DNA of 64,000 nt from Pseudoneurospora amorphoporcata (lineage: Eukaryota; Ascomycota; Sordariomycetes; Sordariales; Sordariaceae), in assembly GCA_033297205.1 (NCBI GenBank), contig MU859138.1, forward strand, positions 62,001 to 126,000. The letters are read 5' to 3'. The translations under genes and the position numbers were made by a program. Numbering within the stretch: the stretch's first letter is position 1; every line of letters starts with the position of its first letter. Positions 11,566 through 22,808 of this stretch are shown one piece after another. A model generated the notes under the pieces. The model was not told where the DNA came from, searched no databases, and saw only the letters and a list, made by a program, of their open reading frames with translations.

Positions 11566-13501
11566 TTACCACTCATCGTTGTAGATTTTGTTGACGGGAT
11601 GGTTTTCAGTCATGGGTATGAGCTGCAGTACTTGGCTCTCGTAAGGAAAAAAAACATAATCCTCACTACCGAAAACTTGCTGGGGTTGGAAGGTGGAGAC
11701 ATGGAAACTCACCCCCAATTCCTCCATGTGGCCATGAAGGGCTTCCAGAGTTCCACGCTGACGATACTCATCCTCGACGGCGTCTGCAGCAGGAAATTCC
11801 TGCTCATCCCCATGACCCGCAAAAAAATCCTCGTCGTCCCCGTTGACCTCCAGATCTTTATCAGCAGGAAGCCCGTCGTCAGAAAGCTCCTCCTCATCCT
11901 GGAAATCTTCAGGAAGACCGGTATAATCGATGTACTGGTAGTAATCATGGCGTCGACGCAGAAAGTTTTCCCCATAAACCAGCCATTCCCAGAGTCTCTT
12001 ATAGTTAATTGACCGCCGATCCCTCCAGAACTCGGCACCGTCGTAGTTGTTTCCCTTCTGGTGGACCATTATGCCGAATTTTCGCAGCTGAGGGTAAGAG
12101 GCACGGAACTCGCCCCGGTATTCTTCCTCTTGGAGGTCCCAGTTGAATAATCCAAGCCCCTTGAAGAAGCACATGACCGATATGTCGATATTGGGGTCCT
12201 CAACCCAAGTATTGATGCCGTGATTGAATACGGCTACCTCGAAATGTTCGAGGCATGGCGGGAGCATCTCGGTCATCAAGTCTCCAAAGTTCTTGATCTC
12301 AACCCCCATATGGCTGGTCAGAAGCGCATGGGAAACTCGCAGGAACTTCAGATTGGTGAAGCTCGACAGCATCTTCCTTAAGTCAGAGGCGGCGCGGGCG
12401 CGAGCTGTACTCGGTCGGTCGAGGTTAGTCCATCGAGCATGGAACCGCTGTGGGTACAGGTGCCCAATGTCCAGGTGGACCAAGGTTGAGCTGCAATCAA
12501 AGACGGACAGACGATGCCTAAAGGAATACATGCATTAGCCGGGTGATCGCAAAGGAAAAGGGCAGCAAGGGACACACGGATCAAAGAAATACAACTTACC
12601 AATCCTTCATGCTTAGGAACCCAAGTGCTTGGAATCCAGTCAGACGCGGAGAGGAGTAGACGGAGAAGGCCTCCTTGGAAGCAATCTTTTGTCTTGACGA
12701 CAAGATAGACACAGCTTCCAGATACTGGAACATGTTCCCTTGTGTTGTAGCATGTTCCCGGACCTTGCGGATGATGCGTTCGAAGCCGTCTATATCGAAC
12801 GGAACACACCGCTTAGTCCAGCCAGCTGCCGGGACAGGCTCCCGAAAGCGAAGACTTCGGATGTCGGGGCAAAAACAAACCAAGGCAGCAAGGGCTCTCT
12901 CAAGCCACGGCGTCGACTTCTTGATCGCGCAGTTACTGGGACACTTGCCCTGGGCGAGCTCAAGCCCAGCCGTGTTGAGGATGGTCTGGGCTTGCATGTC
13001 CAGCTTCCTGATGTCACTCACTCTCAGAAAGGTAACAGCCTGTTCGAGATCGTTTTTCCTCGCACCCTTCCCCATCAGACGGATGGCGGCTTTGCCCGGG
13101 TCCTCCCTGCTACAGCCACCCAAGCCGGGCACGATCGTGATGTGCCTAATCCGGTGGCAGAACTCGGGGCGTTTCGCCAAGGTGCGAAGTAAGAGGAGAA
13201 AGTGTTCACGGTTGACGTCGCCGGGGCCATCGCCGAGGACGATGTTGTTGTAAAGCACTTCGGCGACCACGTCGTTCAAGAGCCGGCTTGATTGTGACAG
13301 GCCGAGAAGCGTCTCGTAGTCCCAGTCGATGCGCTGGTGATCAAACTGGTCTGTCGTGTCGTACAGACTCGTGTCGTTGAGCTCGAACGGGGGCCACTTG
13401 CTGCAATCCGAAAGGTCTGGTTCCTTCCTAACCTGGTGTCGGATGAGTATACGCCATATATCATGATGGAGTCGGTCCATTTTGGAAAATGCCCCGGCCA
13501 T
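11566..13501 (-). CDS. F-box-like protein, function unknown
   Basis: Two exons, 13501-12600 and 12517-11566, give 617 aa. The 82-bp intron has a GTAAGT donor and a TTTAG acceptor and joins a Trp codon cleanly (MKDW then HRLSVF). The start ATGGCC at 13501 has a good context (CCACAATGG). The N-terminus (MDRLHHDIWRILI) looks like an F-box-like helix. It is followed by a family-typical pattern of helices and leucine-spaced segments (NLKFLRVSHALL, CLEHFEVAVF) suggesting a leucine-rich-repeat-like fold. An acidic segment (DFQDEEELSDDG) lies near the C-terminus. Such proteins are usually SCF substrate adaptors. That role is inferred from pattern only, and the substrate is unknown. Confidence 0.75.
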
Positions 13502-15957
13502 TGTGGAGGTTTTTCTTGTTGAAGTCTGGAAGGTAGGGCGAAATGGGTGACGATGGAATGTGAAGAGCGATGTACGAAGCGACTGGAGAAGGTGTTGACG
13601 GTGCGTCGAGGCTGCTTGTAGAAGAAAAGGAAGGCAGGAGGATCGTTCCAAGGTGAAAGAGCGACGACAGGAAAAGGGCTGTGGCCTCTGCTGGTGCACG
13701 TCGGAGGTCTGGTGAGGCGGAGTTGGTGACAACGGAATGTCAAGAGACCGGGAGATATAGAAAGCGAGGTGTTGGTCCAGGGCGGTCCAAGATCTGAAAT
13801 ACCAACGAAAAAGGTACCAGTGAATGGGAACCCAAAGCACGGATTTAGGTTGTCGAGCTTGGTGAAGAGAGTGGTTGTTGGGTACCTCTCGGTAAGCGAG
13901 GTGAAGTGGATGATGAAGGGGCTGTCGAGAGCAACAAAATATATAAAGGAAGCGATGAGGTGCTGTTATGTTAAGGTCGCTTGGAAAAACTGAGGCAGGA
14001 GTGTTCTTGAGGGTCGAAAAGATGACGACGGGACAATTTGAGGGTTGCGACTGTTGTGGTGGAAAGAAGAGAGGAGGAAAGAGCAAAGGAAACCTACCGT
14101 ACCTTAAATAATAGCCAAAGTTCAAATAAATGGCAGGAAAAGTGCAAGTGAATGGGAAACTCAAGCACATATTTTGACCGGCATGAACCTTATTTTCAAA
14201 ATTTTCATCCCGCAGGTTTCGTCCAGGTCCGTGGCGCCTTCCCGCGGTGCCTTCCACCACGATACCATTCACTACAGTATGCAGGCACAACTTGGCCGCC
14301 CTCGGAGTTCAAGCCCCAAGGTTTTGGCCCTCAATCTCATACTACCTTTCCTTTCCTTGCATCACAGACGGAACACCGCCTTCGAATGGCAGTTTTGAGA
14401 CTGGACGAAGACAGTTATTCTTTTCTGCTGGCCCGATTTTCCGAACTGCCGTTTCTTCACTTCCAAGCTAGCTACCTAATATGGCACCTGTCGCAAAGCT
14501 TTATCTCCGAGATAGAGGACTCCTCAACCTCGGAAAGCAAGCGTGAGGTGCATCGCAGACGGGGAGCCTTGATTTTAAACTTTGTTTCCCGGACCGGACG
14601 GCCGGCCCCTAGCAATGTATAAGCAGATAAAATGCAGGCACAGCAATACCTCAATGCCCGTAGTGCACATTTGCCTGCATATCTCCTCGTTGCATATATG
14701 CCCGGTTTTGTTGTGCATTTTTCTTTTCTAAAACTTCCACTTGGCGAAAGCTGTTCTCTATATTACACATCGCCACAAGGACGTTATAACATGCTTGACT
14801 CCCTTAGCAGGGAGTTGTAGACAAGGTAGGTAGGTAGGTACCTAATTATGAAGCTTAAGAAGAAAAGCGGGAAAGGAGTTGCCACCTCTACGGAAATATT
14901 CCACTTGCGGGTGGGTAAGTATGGTAAGGTCGTGACGCGCTTGTTTCCAGTACTTGTAAGGCAGCTCAAGGGTCTGTCAATGTTGTGGAGAGAAACTACG
15001 ATACTTTTTCATTTGGTCATATTTTTTTTACTTTTGATATTATTGATGTTGCTTGATGTTGAAGCTGTTGATGTCGCTTTTTTTTGCTGCGGACAATGTG
15101 GTTCATGTCCACGTGCTGCGTGCGTGTTCTTGACTGCAGGCGCCGTTCGGACGGATCATTTGGTGTGGGTGCGAGTCTTGGCGTATAAACTCCGATAGTG
15201 AGGTTCATGTAGAAAGACAACCGCCGTCGCGGACAAAACTCTGGCAGCAATAATGGACGTAAGCCCTTAAGTACATGTGATTTCATGAACGGCTTAGGAG
15301 TATTGAGAAAGTTTGGGCATGTTTTCACACTGCTGATATAGCGGGGTTTGCGAGTGTTCATTCCTAGCAGACGTATTTGGCTATCTTGTTGCGCTATCAT
15401 GTAATGAGCAGCATCCCCGCTGTCCCCTGCTGTACCGCCATCGTTGCCTTCTACATCTTCCATGTTAGATCCCCCATGCGAGACGACAAGAGCAAGTTGG
15501 AAATCTGATCAAGATGTTAAATGCCTCTTCAAAAAAAAGTCGTAACCCTTTCTGTCCTCTGTCTTTTTTACCGAGCAAAAAATGTCGCCATGCGTACCTC
15601 TGATCCCCCGCCCGTGAAATGCATTTCCATTATCGACTGCGCAGTTGCCAGCTCAAATCGTAATCCAACCGTACCGCGTTGTCCTAGCTCCCATCGAACG
15701 CAATGATTTGCAACCTCTGGCCTTCTTGTCGGCCACGTCGTAAGCGAAGCCAATTTCGCCGTTCGCAAACAGCCGGATCATACCGGCCACGTCCATCCAA
15801 CGCCCATATCTGATGCTATTGCTCCACGGCTTGCGGGCTGTCGAGTCCAACGGCCTTTTCAACCCAGGTGACCGGGTCAAGGTGAGCCTCATCCATAGTC
15901 ACTGCCAATGATCCCGAGAAGTCCTCACTTCCCACACCCACACAGTGGACGCCCGCC
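13502..15957. other. Mostly non-coding; one weak open frame
   Basis: The minus frame continues open upstream of 13501 but has no better start, so it is probably 5' leader. A 148-codon minus frame at 15017-15463 begins with an acidic peptide (MEDVEGNDGG) but ends as basic low-complexity sequence, and I give it about 0.2. A TAGGTAGG simple repeat lies near 14826-14840. Nothing else is supported. Confidence 0.4.
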
Positions 15958-17139
15958 TCAACCCAGTCGGCTCCGAAGGTATATCTCGAACAACTGTTCC
16001 CAGGTGGTCGACTCCAGCCAATCCTCATTTTCTTCCCTTTTTCGACAACACGCCTCCTCCATCCACCGCACCAAGGCACTCCGCTGCTCGTCCTCGTCTC
16101 CTCCAAACTGGAGGACGCGTTCGCTGGGGCGGGCAACGGGGGTGTAGAGCGGCAGAGGGGGAGCGCCGTTGTTGTGTTGGCGGCGGAAAACATTGGCGGT
16201 AAGATCGTAGTCAGTGCCAAGGGGGTGTCGCCAGGCATCGCGGCGTATGTAATGCGGTGGTGGTCGGGAATGGCCGGCTTGGGGTGCGCTAGGTAAAGGT
16301 AGGAGGGGCGCGATTTTGGCGACCTCGCAGGCGATGGCTCTGCGCAGACGTTCCTCGCTCTCGGTGATGCCCTCGTCGGAGTCCAAGGAGGCCATGGCTC
16401 TACGACGTATCTCAGCGACGTGTTTGTCATAGTTGTTGGGGGCAATGAATAGACGAATTTCGGCGAGGCGCTCGTTGGAGCTTCTAGGGTTTCTAGAGGG
16501 AGGAACAGGCGGTCGTACGGGCTCGGCTTCGGGCTCAGGGCCGGCGGCATGGGGGCGTCTGGCTAAGGAGGCGGCGGCTTGGGGCAATGCTACCTCAATG
16601 CCGGTGTCTTCGGAGGTCAAGGTAAGCCTTCTGCGTCTGGAAGGGCGGGGAATGGGACTGGGACTGCGCGGGCGTCTTCGACATTGACAGCTGCTTTGTT
16701 CTCGAGAAGGTCGAGGTCCGCCGGGGCTCCGCTGTAAAGAGGTGGAGATAGGCACGAGGGCCCCTCCGGTAAGACGACGTCGGGATAACTCGTGGTTTCT
16801 CGTAGTCACCCAGGTATCGGCACGTGGAGCGCTACGGCGCACAAAGCCATAGACTGCTCTCCCATTTCCTGGAGAGGTGGCCTCGGACTCATGGTTGGTG
16901 AGGTGTCGAGTCTGGGTAATCTGGCGATGCAATGTTGTTCTTTGAGAGGATGGGGTACGCATGGGCGCGATGCGGCGCGGGTGTGCTTGCTGTGAGGTCG
17001 TCATGGCTGGCGATACTGACACCACTGCTGGGATTTCTGCCGCATCTTGATGCGTGATGTCTTGGGGGACTCGGCCATGATCAGGTGTCCGACTCTGACG
17101 ACTCATTGTATCGGGTGGTAGCTGAGGTGTCGAGGTCAT
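15958..17139 (-). CDS. Proline/arginine-rich protein with PPxY and LPLY motifs
   Basis: A 393-aa frame starts at the first ATG (17139); further upstream the frame is open but without ATG. The N-terminal 230 residues are disordered, rich in Pro, Arg, Ser and Thr, with a basic patch (PSRRRRLTL). A helical charged middle (NERLAEIRLF, DKHVAEIRRRAMASL, EERLRRAIACEVAKI) leads to PPPHY, then PPLPLYTPVARPSE. The end is an acidic, aromatic tail (WMEEACCRKREENEDWLE, WEQLFEIYLRSRLG). The PPLPLYT block resembles the repeated PY block of the proteins at 25.9-42.4 kb, so this may be a distant member of that group. No catalytic domain was seen. Function unknown. Confidence 0.6.
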   Translation of the reverse strand: MTSTPQLPPDTMSRQSRTPDHGRVPQDITHQDAAEIPAVVSVSPAMTTSQQAHPRRIAPMRTPSSQRTTLHRQITQTRHLTNHESEATSPGNGRAVYGFVRRSAPRADTWVTTRNHELSRRRLTGGALVPISTSLQRSPGGPRPSREQSSCQCRRRPRSPSPIPRPSRRRRLTLTSEDTGIEVALPQAAASLARRPHAAGPEPEAEPVRPPVPPSRNPRSSNERLAEIRLFIAPNNYDKHVAEIRRRAMASLDSDEGITESEERLRRAIACEVAKIAPLLPLPSAPQAGHSRPPPHYIRRDAWRHPLGTDYDLTANVFRRQHNNGAPPLPLYTPVARPSERVLQFGGDEDEQRSALVRWMEEACCRKREENEDWLESTTWEQLFEIYLRSRLG

Positions 17140-17877
17140 TAGTTGACGTTTGCTGGTTGTATGAAAAGAAGAGAATGACAGGGCAATGGAAACCAGTCGT
17201 TGCGTTAGCTGTCCACGTCCAAAGGTTTCAAGGTCGGCTGCATTCGAGAAAGTACGTATGGGATGAAGAGACGCACCCAGGTATTTGGGTCGCTTCACGC
17301 AAATGTGAATGGCTTTCTCGTTGTTTGTTGTTTCTATTACTTTTTCCAAGGTGAAAGACGAGAAGCAGCTCGCAGATCTAACCACATTTGGATGGTCAGT
17401 TGTCCTCGGTGCTCCTCCCCACCGGTCCCGAAAGATGTCACTTGGAAAAAACCGGTGAAAGTCTGTTAAGGACACATGAGTGTCTGTGCTGGTCCGGCTG
17501 CCTACTGCACTAACAGTTAGTCACAATCTCCACTGTAAGATGCAGATGCCCCACTGAGCCGCATGTCGTTGGGCCACCTCAGCCCACGGCCACAACTCCT
17601 TTCCTCGGATGGCCGTCTGGTCCAATCATAGAGTACCTACTGTTACTCCGCCCTCCAAGCTCTCTTCAATTGTCTAACCAATTTTCAATTTTCTCTCTTC
17701 GCTCTCTCGACCTCACCCGAAACCCCTTCGAACCCGTTTTTGGATGGCGCTCTCCAAATTCAACAATCCAACATATCGAGCAGATTGGGTAACAACCATG
17801 GCTAAGGCGACGCACTGCCAAGCTCGGACCAACGTACCTAGCCGAGGATATGCGAGCAGGAGGAATATGCAGGGAAC
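17140..17877. other. Divergent intergenic region
   Basis: This is the leader of the gene ending at 15958 and the upstream region of the small membrane protein. There is a C/T-rich stretch at about 17640-17720. No other gene was seen. Confidence 0.45.
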
Positions 17878-18117
17878 ATGGAAAATGAACAACAAGGCGC
17901 CCTCACCATTCCCGCCACCGAGACCGTCGTTGCCATGTTCACCACCGAGGCCGCCACGACCCACACAGAACCAGTTGGCCGCGCCTATGTGCTGGTTACC
18001 GTCTGCCTCCTCGTCTGCGTCGCCATCTGTTGTGCTAGAGCTATAGGACAATTCTGGTTCTCTCAGTCAACGAAACAGGACAAGGCCACTGTCGCCCGCG
18101 ACCATACCGATTGCTGA
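17878..18117 (+). CDS. Small single-pass membrane protein
   Basis: A 79-aa frame begins MENEQQGALTIPATETVV. It has one clear hydrophobic segment at about residues 36-56 (AYVLVTVCLLVCVAICCARA) followed by FWFSQSTKQDKATVARD, the arrangement of a single-pass membrane protein with a short charged tail. There is no signal-peptide-like start. I know no family for it. The adjacent Pro-rich frame 17744-18046 overlaps it and looks like a shadow. Confidence 0.4.
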   Translation: MENEQQGALTIPATETVVAMFTTEAATTHTEPVGRAYVLVTVCLLVCVAICCARAIGQFWFSQSTKQDKATVARDHTDC

Positions 18118-18191
18118 CGCTACCGACCACGATTCAGAACACCCCAGTGACCGGCTGACGGACCGACTCCGAGAGGGGGGCGGTCGGCATC

Positions 18192-18494
18192 CTACTGCGC
18201 AAGGCCGGCAGAAGGGCCCCAGGTCTTCTTGGACTTCTTGGGAGCCGCACCACCACTGTTCTTCTTGCGGCGCTTGTTTTGGTCGGCGAGGACCTCCTCC
18301 TCGCTCTCGGCGGGGCCTTCGGCGGCGGCCTTCTCCTTGCGCTGTTTCTCCTTTTGAGCATTGTACCAGTCGACCAGCTTGTCGAAACTTCTGTGCATCG
18401 CGGGATTAGCGGCCCACTCCACCGACCCTATGCCTTCCTCGAGAGCTGCCATCTTCCCCTCGAGCTCGGAGAGCTCAGCCACCTGGTCCTTGAG
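18192..18494 (-). pseudogene. C-terminal part of a coiled-coil, lysine-rich protein (partial)
   Basis: The minus frame from LKDQVAELSELEGKMAALEE to the stop at 18192 has heptad-like leucines. A compact segment follows (HRSFDKLVDWYNAQKEKQRK), then an acidic and finally a basic, nuclear-localisation-like tail (NKRRKKN, APKKSKKTWGP). Codon choice and amino-acid pattern look like real protein. No start codon or upstream exon can be found before the MSP-like fragment begins on the other strand, so this seems to be the 3' remnant of a larger gene, or a gene with an upstream exon I cannot see. Confidence 0.45.
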
Positions 18495-18628
18495 GGCTTG
18501 ACGATGATTCCGATGGCTAGAGGTATGATTCGTACGACACTCGAACCCCCTACTGAACAAGGCATCATGACCTTCAAACCACAGACGATCAGATCAGCAC
18601 CACACCGAAAACTCAAAAACCCAGCAAC

Positions 18629-18799
18629 ATGTCGGCAGAGATCGAACCTCCCAAGCTCGGGTTTGGCAGGCCATTTACCGAGGTGGCTGAGCAAATCCTG
18701 ACAATTAGGAACCGCGGCTCCCGCCCTATTATCTACAGGATCAAGACCAACATGCCTAACCATTATAGCGCGGATCCCGATCCGGTATTATCTCGATAG
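18629..18799 (+). pseudogene. N-terminal fragment of an MSP-domain (VAP/Scs2-like) protein
   Basis: ATG at 18629 opens 56 codons that read like the start of a major-sperm-protein domain: MSAEIEPPKLGFGRPFTE, then a strand pattern EQILTIRNRGSRPIIYRIKT, followed by MPNHY. VAP/Scs2 proteins are ER membrane adaptors that bind FFAT motifs. Here the frame stops after about half of the usual 120-residue domain and no membrane anchor follows, so it is a truncated copy. The 5' side (CCAGCAACATGTCG) looks like a genuine start region. A duplicated and broken copy of a conserved gene is the best reading. Confidence 0.6.
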
Positions 18800-19125
18800 A
18801 CAAGACGATTTCTGTATTTTACGTTGCGTTTTCCGACGGCCAAGTTCGTCCGAACTAGGAGAGATCGTACAAGGAACGAACCGAGATATGGGACGAAGAT
18901 GGACTCTATCTTTAACCGCTTCCATCTCTCCTACTCTTTCTCCGCACGCAGACTCCCTCCACCACTGATCGACGTCGATTCAGACTCCGAGCGTTCTTAG
19001 CTGGCGGTAGGTCCATGCATAAGCCAGGCCGTATAACAAGTATTCCGCCAGAGACATCTTCGCGTTCGTAGCCGTTAGGGAAGCAAGGGCTGTGCTGAAT
19101 ATATAGTGTAAGTGGCGTTCAGAAA

Positions 19126-19290
19126 GAGGAACCCTAGCTACACCCACCCTAAACCTACCGACACCCAGTTTTCCTACAGACACCCATGTGGCAGCTGTCA
19201 TGTAAAATTTCGAGTTTTGGCGGTAAATCTAACCGTTTTCAATGGTCATAACCACTTGAAAATTTCCCCCAGTGACCCAGATATGTATGT
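19126..19290. mobile_element. Solo end of the hAT-like MITE family
   Basis: 19126-19186 begins GAGGAACCCTAGCTACACCC and is very close to the left end of the MITE at 35400. The following segment (19191-19290), with CAGCTGTCATGTAAA, is collinear with the inverted complement of 6785-6860 in the MITE at 6438. No matching opposite end was found downstream, so this is a fragment. Confidence 0.65.
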
Positions 19291-19965
19291 GCCTCTCTGC
19301 AACTCAGTGCGATCGAAATCATTGATTTGAGCTATATTGCGTACGTTGAGAATGTTGGTCTCCTCTGCGGTCGCGAAGTTCTCCAGCAGCTTTTCCGTCT
19401 CGGTTGCGACAACCGACCGAGTCTCCTCAGTCTACTAGTACTCCTCCATCTCCCTCTCCTAGAAGGTAGAGGCCCAAGCAACTAGGGCTTCGGCGTCGGC
19501 GGCGTCGGCGGTCATGAGCACAACGGCCTAGTCACGTTAGCGAAGCACCAGTTGGATTTGGGAAATTTCTTGTCAAAAACTTACGTCCTCGCAATTGCCC
19601 TTGAGCTTGCGGTACTTGATATACTTCTTCTTCTTGCCTAAAGGAAGGAGGCAACGAATCTAAACCGCAACACTACCATCCAAGACAGCGTGCTTGGTGT
19701 CATGTCTGATGCAGACCATGCATCCCAGGCCCTTGGCGAGTGTCGACTCAGCCTCTTCCTCAACGTTGGCGCAAGCACGGGGCATTTCGTGGTGAGCTGC
19801 TTGTGGCTGGCGAGGCTGTTGCGGCGCCAGTGCGCGTGGGCCGGAGAGAGTGATGTGGCAGGAGTCTCGGGGGCCTCAATATCGCCTGTCTCAGGTTGGT
19901 AGGCCGAATTTTCCCTCGTGCCTGAGCCGATGTACACTTTGGGGAGAGAATCTGCCTTCTCTAAG

Positions 19966-20408
19966 GAACTTGACTTCCCGCACCGTCCCTTTTGACTTGA
20001 TGTACCGCCATGACAGCTGACATAGTTTTCAATCGTTTTTATATTAAAACTTCGGTATTTTCAATGTTTCCAGCATGGCGGCACGCCAAGTCAACCGCGG
20101 TATACTAACCAAGTCGATCGCTGTCGCGGTCGCTGTTACGGTCGCTGTCGTAGTGTTATCGCGGTCGTTATCGGTCGCTATTACGGTCGCTAACGCTAGC
20201 GATGGCGGTAGTAGGTATAGACACCGCGCGGGAAGTTAGAGGTAAGCTGTATTGTGCTAAAATGTCGCATGCGAAATTACGGATTGATTTGATAAAACGG
20301 GGTGCTTTACATTTCAGCTGTCATCAGCTGTCGGGTGGAGTAAGTGCGGTATATCAAGTCAAAAAAGGGTACGCGAGGACATTAGGGACGGTGCGGGAAG
20401 TTAAGCTC
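19966..20408. mobile_element. hAT-like MITE with exact 8-bp target duplication TCTCTAAG
   Basis: The ends at 19966-19989 and 20385-20408 are 24-bp inverted repeats (CTTCCCGCACCGTCCC core) with two mismatches, both transitions. TCTCTAAG flanks it at 19958-19965 and 20409-20416. The interior holds ATGACAGCTGACAT (20010-20023) and a GGTCGCTGT/TACGGTCGC-type repeat (20115-20200). It has no transposase frame. Confidence 0.85.
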
Positions 20409-20982
20409 TCTCTAAGAGGAGAGCGTAAACACCCCAAGCATTGTCGTCTTAATCGACGCACGAAACATGCAAGGACCGAAAGAATTGAATGGAAGGGGGC
20501 GCCGGGGACGTAAGGACATCGTTGAGACCGGGGGCGAAATCTACAGAGCTCCGAGCGTTCTCAATTGGCGGCAGTAGGTCCAGGAGAGGATTAAGAGGTA
20601 TATCGCCCACATAAGGTGTTGTTATCTGCCGAGTTCCGTTCGACTGGTGATTTTCCCGAAGTCAGGTTCAGCAATCGGCGGTGTATGTATAGTTCCCCTT
20701 TTCCTGGGATCCTGATCAGTGCCAATTCGCCCCTTCCCGGAATGGTCGCCCAGTTCACTTTAGAGTGTTCATTGTTGGTGGTTGTTCAGATGTTAACGCA
20801 CGCAGTGGTGGGTAAGCCTAGTGTGGGATCGAAATCTGGTTTCATATCTAGGACTGTCTCCCACAATTCTGCGGGTGTTGGAGATTGGCTGATGCCATAT
20901 GGTGCTTGAAGGTGACGCTGAGGAAGATGCTACCGGGGCTCAGGTACCGGGTGGTGGTCGTGGCTAGGTTGGCGTCGCCGGC
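20409..20982. other. No gene seen
   Basis: Sequence flanking the MITE. A stretch near 20551 (CTCCGAGCGTTCT, then a GGCGG-AGGTCC block) matches 18986-19013, another sign of dispersed repeats. No coding signal. Confidence 0.4.
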
Positions 20983-21246
20983 TTAAACACCAGACTCGAC
21001 GACCTCAATACCAAGCCGGACGTGCACACTGTCCAGGCTACACTTGCGGTGTACCAATATAAACGTGAGCACTCTGGCCACAAGTCCTGGATGGAGGAGG
21101 TGAAGGCAACGCACATCGCAGAGATTCTGGACAAACATGGCTTCCGCTGTTACCATCCTGACCTCGGAACCGGATTTGCGGAGTGGGACGAAAGCATCGG
21201 CTCCGTCCCATCTGGTGGGTCAGTGCCAGGCTTAAGCAGATGCTAG
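20983..21246 (+). pseudogene. Unrecognised gene fragment
   Basis: An open plus stretch without a start codon (TAG lies upstream) reads like folded protein: TKPDVHTVQATLAVYQYKRE, HKSWMEEVKATHIAEILDKH, GFRCYHPDLGTGFAEWDE. It ends in Gly/Ser-rich sequence and TAG at 21244-21246. The amphipathic pattern is unlike the random frames around it. I do not recognise the family. It could be an internal exon or a decayed copy. Confidence 0.35.
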
Positions 21247-21382
21247 ATACCCTGCGAACCGGGATCTTTTAACTCCTAAAGCACCGCAAGGTGCCCGAAT
21301 TGACTTCGAAGGTCAAGAGTTCTTGGACCACCCGAACCGCCGATAATCTTCTCTTCGACCATTCATCCAAGCGGAAACGAAA

Positions 21383-21919
21383 ATGTCGGAACTCCAAGAG
21401 CTCATCGATGCCTATACTACCTTACCTTTACCGGTGCTGCGTAAGTCTTTCGACTTTGGCGATTTCCGCAGAATCGACGTTGACGCCGACCCCCTTCCCA
21501 CTCCCGACACCTGGTACACCGAGGGCGAGAAGTTCGTCTGGCATTGGGACCCGAGGAAGAAGGCTCGCAAGAGCGGAACCACGGTTGACACCCAGAGCGA
21601 GGCCAACGCCGAGGATGGACCAGCCGTCAACGTTCAGAAACAGCCCACCTTCAATCACACCAGCGCACCCGCTATTCCTGCCAAGGACAAGTCGCCATCC
21701 GTCAAAGAGGAAGTCGAAGGAGTGATCGTTGCCGTTCCTGTCACGACCCGATGGAGATCGGAGACTCTGATTTCGAGTCGGAGTCCGCTGCTGAAAGGTA
21801 AGGTACCTGGTGTACCATCACTGTCGAAGCACCGGACTGGTACATTTGTTCCATACAGGTATACAAAACCATGCTCGGAGAAGAGGCGGACTTTGAGAAA
21901 GCCTGTACACCCCATTTGA
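21383..21919 (+). CDS. Hypothetical acidic protein, probably with an intron or a frameshift
   Basis: ATG at 21383 has a good context (CGAAAATGTCGG). The first 115 codons are convincingly protein-like (MSELQELIDAYTTLPLPVL, WYTEGEKFVWHWDPRKK) and include VKEEVEG, which fits a SUMO-site pattern. Just before a good donor (GTAAGG at 21798) the neighbouring frame, not this one, reads HDPMEIGDSDFESESAAE, the kind of acidic segment expected here. A small indel near 21730-21760 is therefore likely. A 61-bp intron 21798-21858 (ending CATACAG) can be drawn. The 3' end is uncertain. Function unknown. Confidence 0.45.
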   Translation: MSELQELIDAYTTLPLPVLRKSFDFGDFRRIDVDADPLPTPDTWYTEGEKFVWHWDPRKKARKSGTTVDTQSEANAEDGPAVNVQKQPTFNHTSAPAIPAKDKSPSVKEEVEGVIVAVPVTTRWRSETLISSRSPLLKGKVPGVPSLSKHRTGTFVPYRYTKPCSEKRRTLRKPVHPI

Positions 21920-22808
21920 CATTCCCCCAAAGGGCCCAAACCAATCTTCTTGGCGTTCTTTCGTCCCAGCCCCGACACCCTCCCTCCGTCGACTTTTCTC
22001 GCTCCCGCCATGTCGCGGCTTTTGATCCAACGAGAATATTGGGAGCGTTTACACTCTCCTATTGGAGAAACTCAACTGTCCTCCCAGTCTACCTGCCTCT
22101 ACCTCTACATTGGCTCAGGCACGAGAGAAAAGTACCTACTACGGCGTCAAGGATGCCGCCCCTCCGCCCAAAGAGCGGATGGCTCCCGTGAGTACCAAGG
22201 GTACATACCTGTACATACCTACTTCAAAGGGTGTTGCGGAAGGGAACGAGGGAATTTACCTACCTTAGGCAACGCCTGGTATCAACCTGAAAGATTGAAG
22301 TCTACCATACCATGACGAAGCTAACAGCCGGTGTGCGACTAAGGTAAGACCAGCTTCCTCAACCATGCCAACAAGGAATCTCCGACCAATACCCACATTC
22401 AAGCCAATAAACGCACCAAGCTCCTCCCTTCCCCCTAGGGCCAGCAACGGCAGCGGCACCATTGCCCTCGCCGACCTCCGCGTTATCAATCTCCAACATC
22501 AGCACAACTCCTTCCATGCCGATGACCACAAGTCAAAGGCAGCGCAAACCGTCAGCTTGCCTGTTAGCAAGTCAAGATCCTACGTCTGCTCCGTCGCAAG
22601 CGATGGTCCGGTGCGTGTGTACCTGGACAAGGGCAAGGGAGTCCAGTCGCTGCGCTGGTTGTATCCGTGCATCTCGAGGATGGCATCGTTGTCAAGGTGT
22701 GTTCAAATTTTATTACGAGTCTTGGGAGCAAAAGAGGTGATGACTTTGTGTTTACGGGTCTAGTTGATATCTTCGAGACGCCATTAATGGGAATCTAGTC
22801 CCTCAGAA
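21920..22808. other. No convincing gene
   Basis: Ser/Pro-rich frames at 22365-22763 and 22462-22740 overlap in different frames and neither shows a domain. TACCTACC-type simple repeats occur near 22200-22265. Confidence 0.35.
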
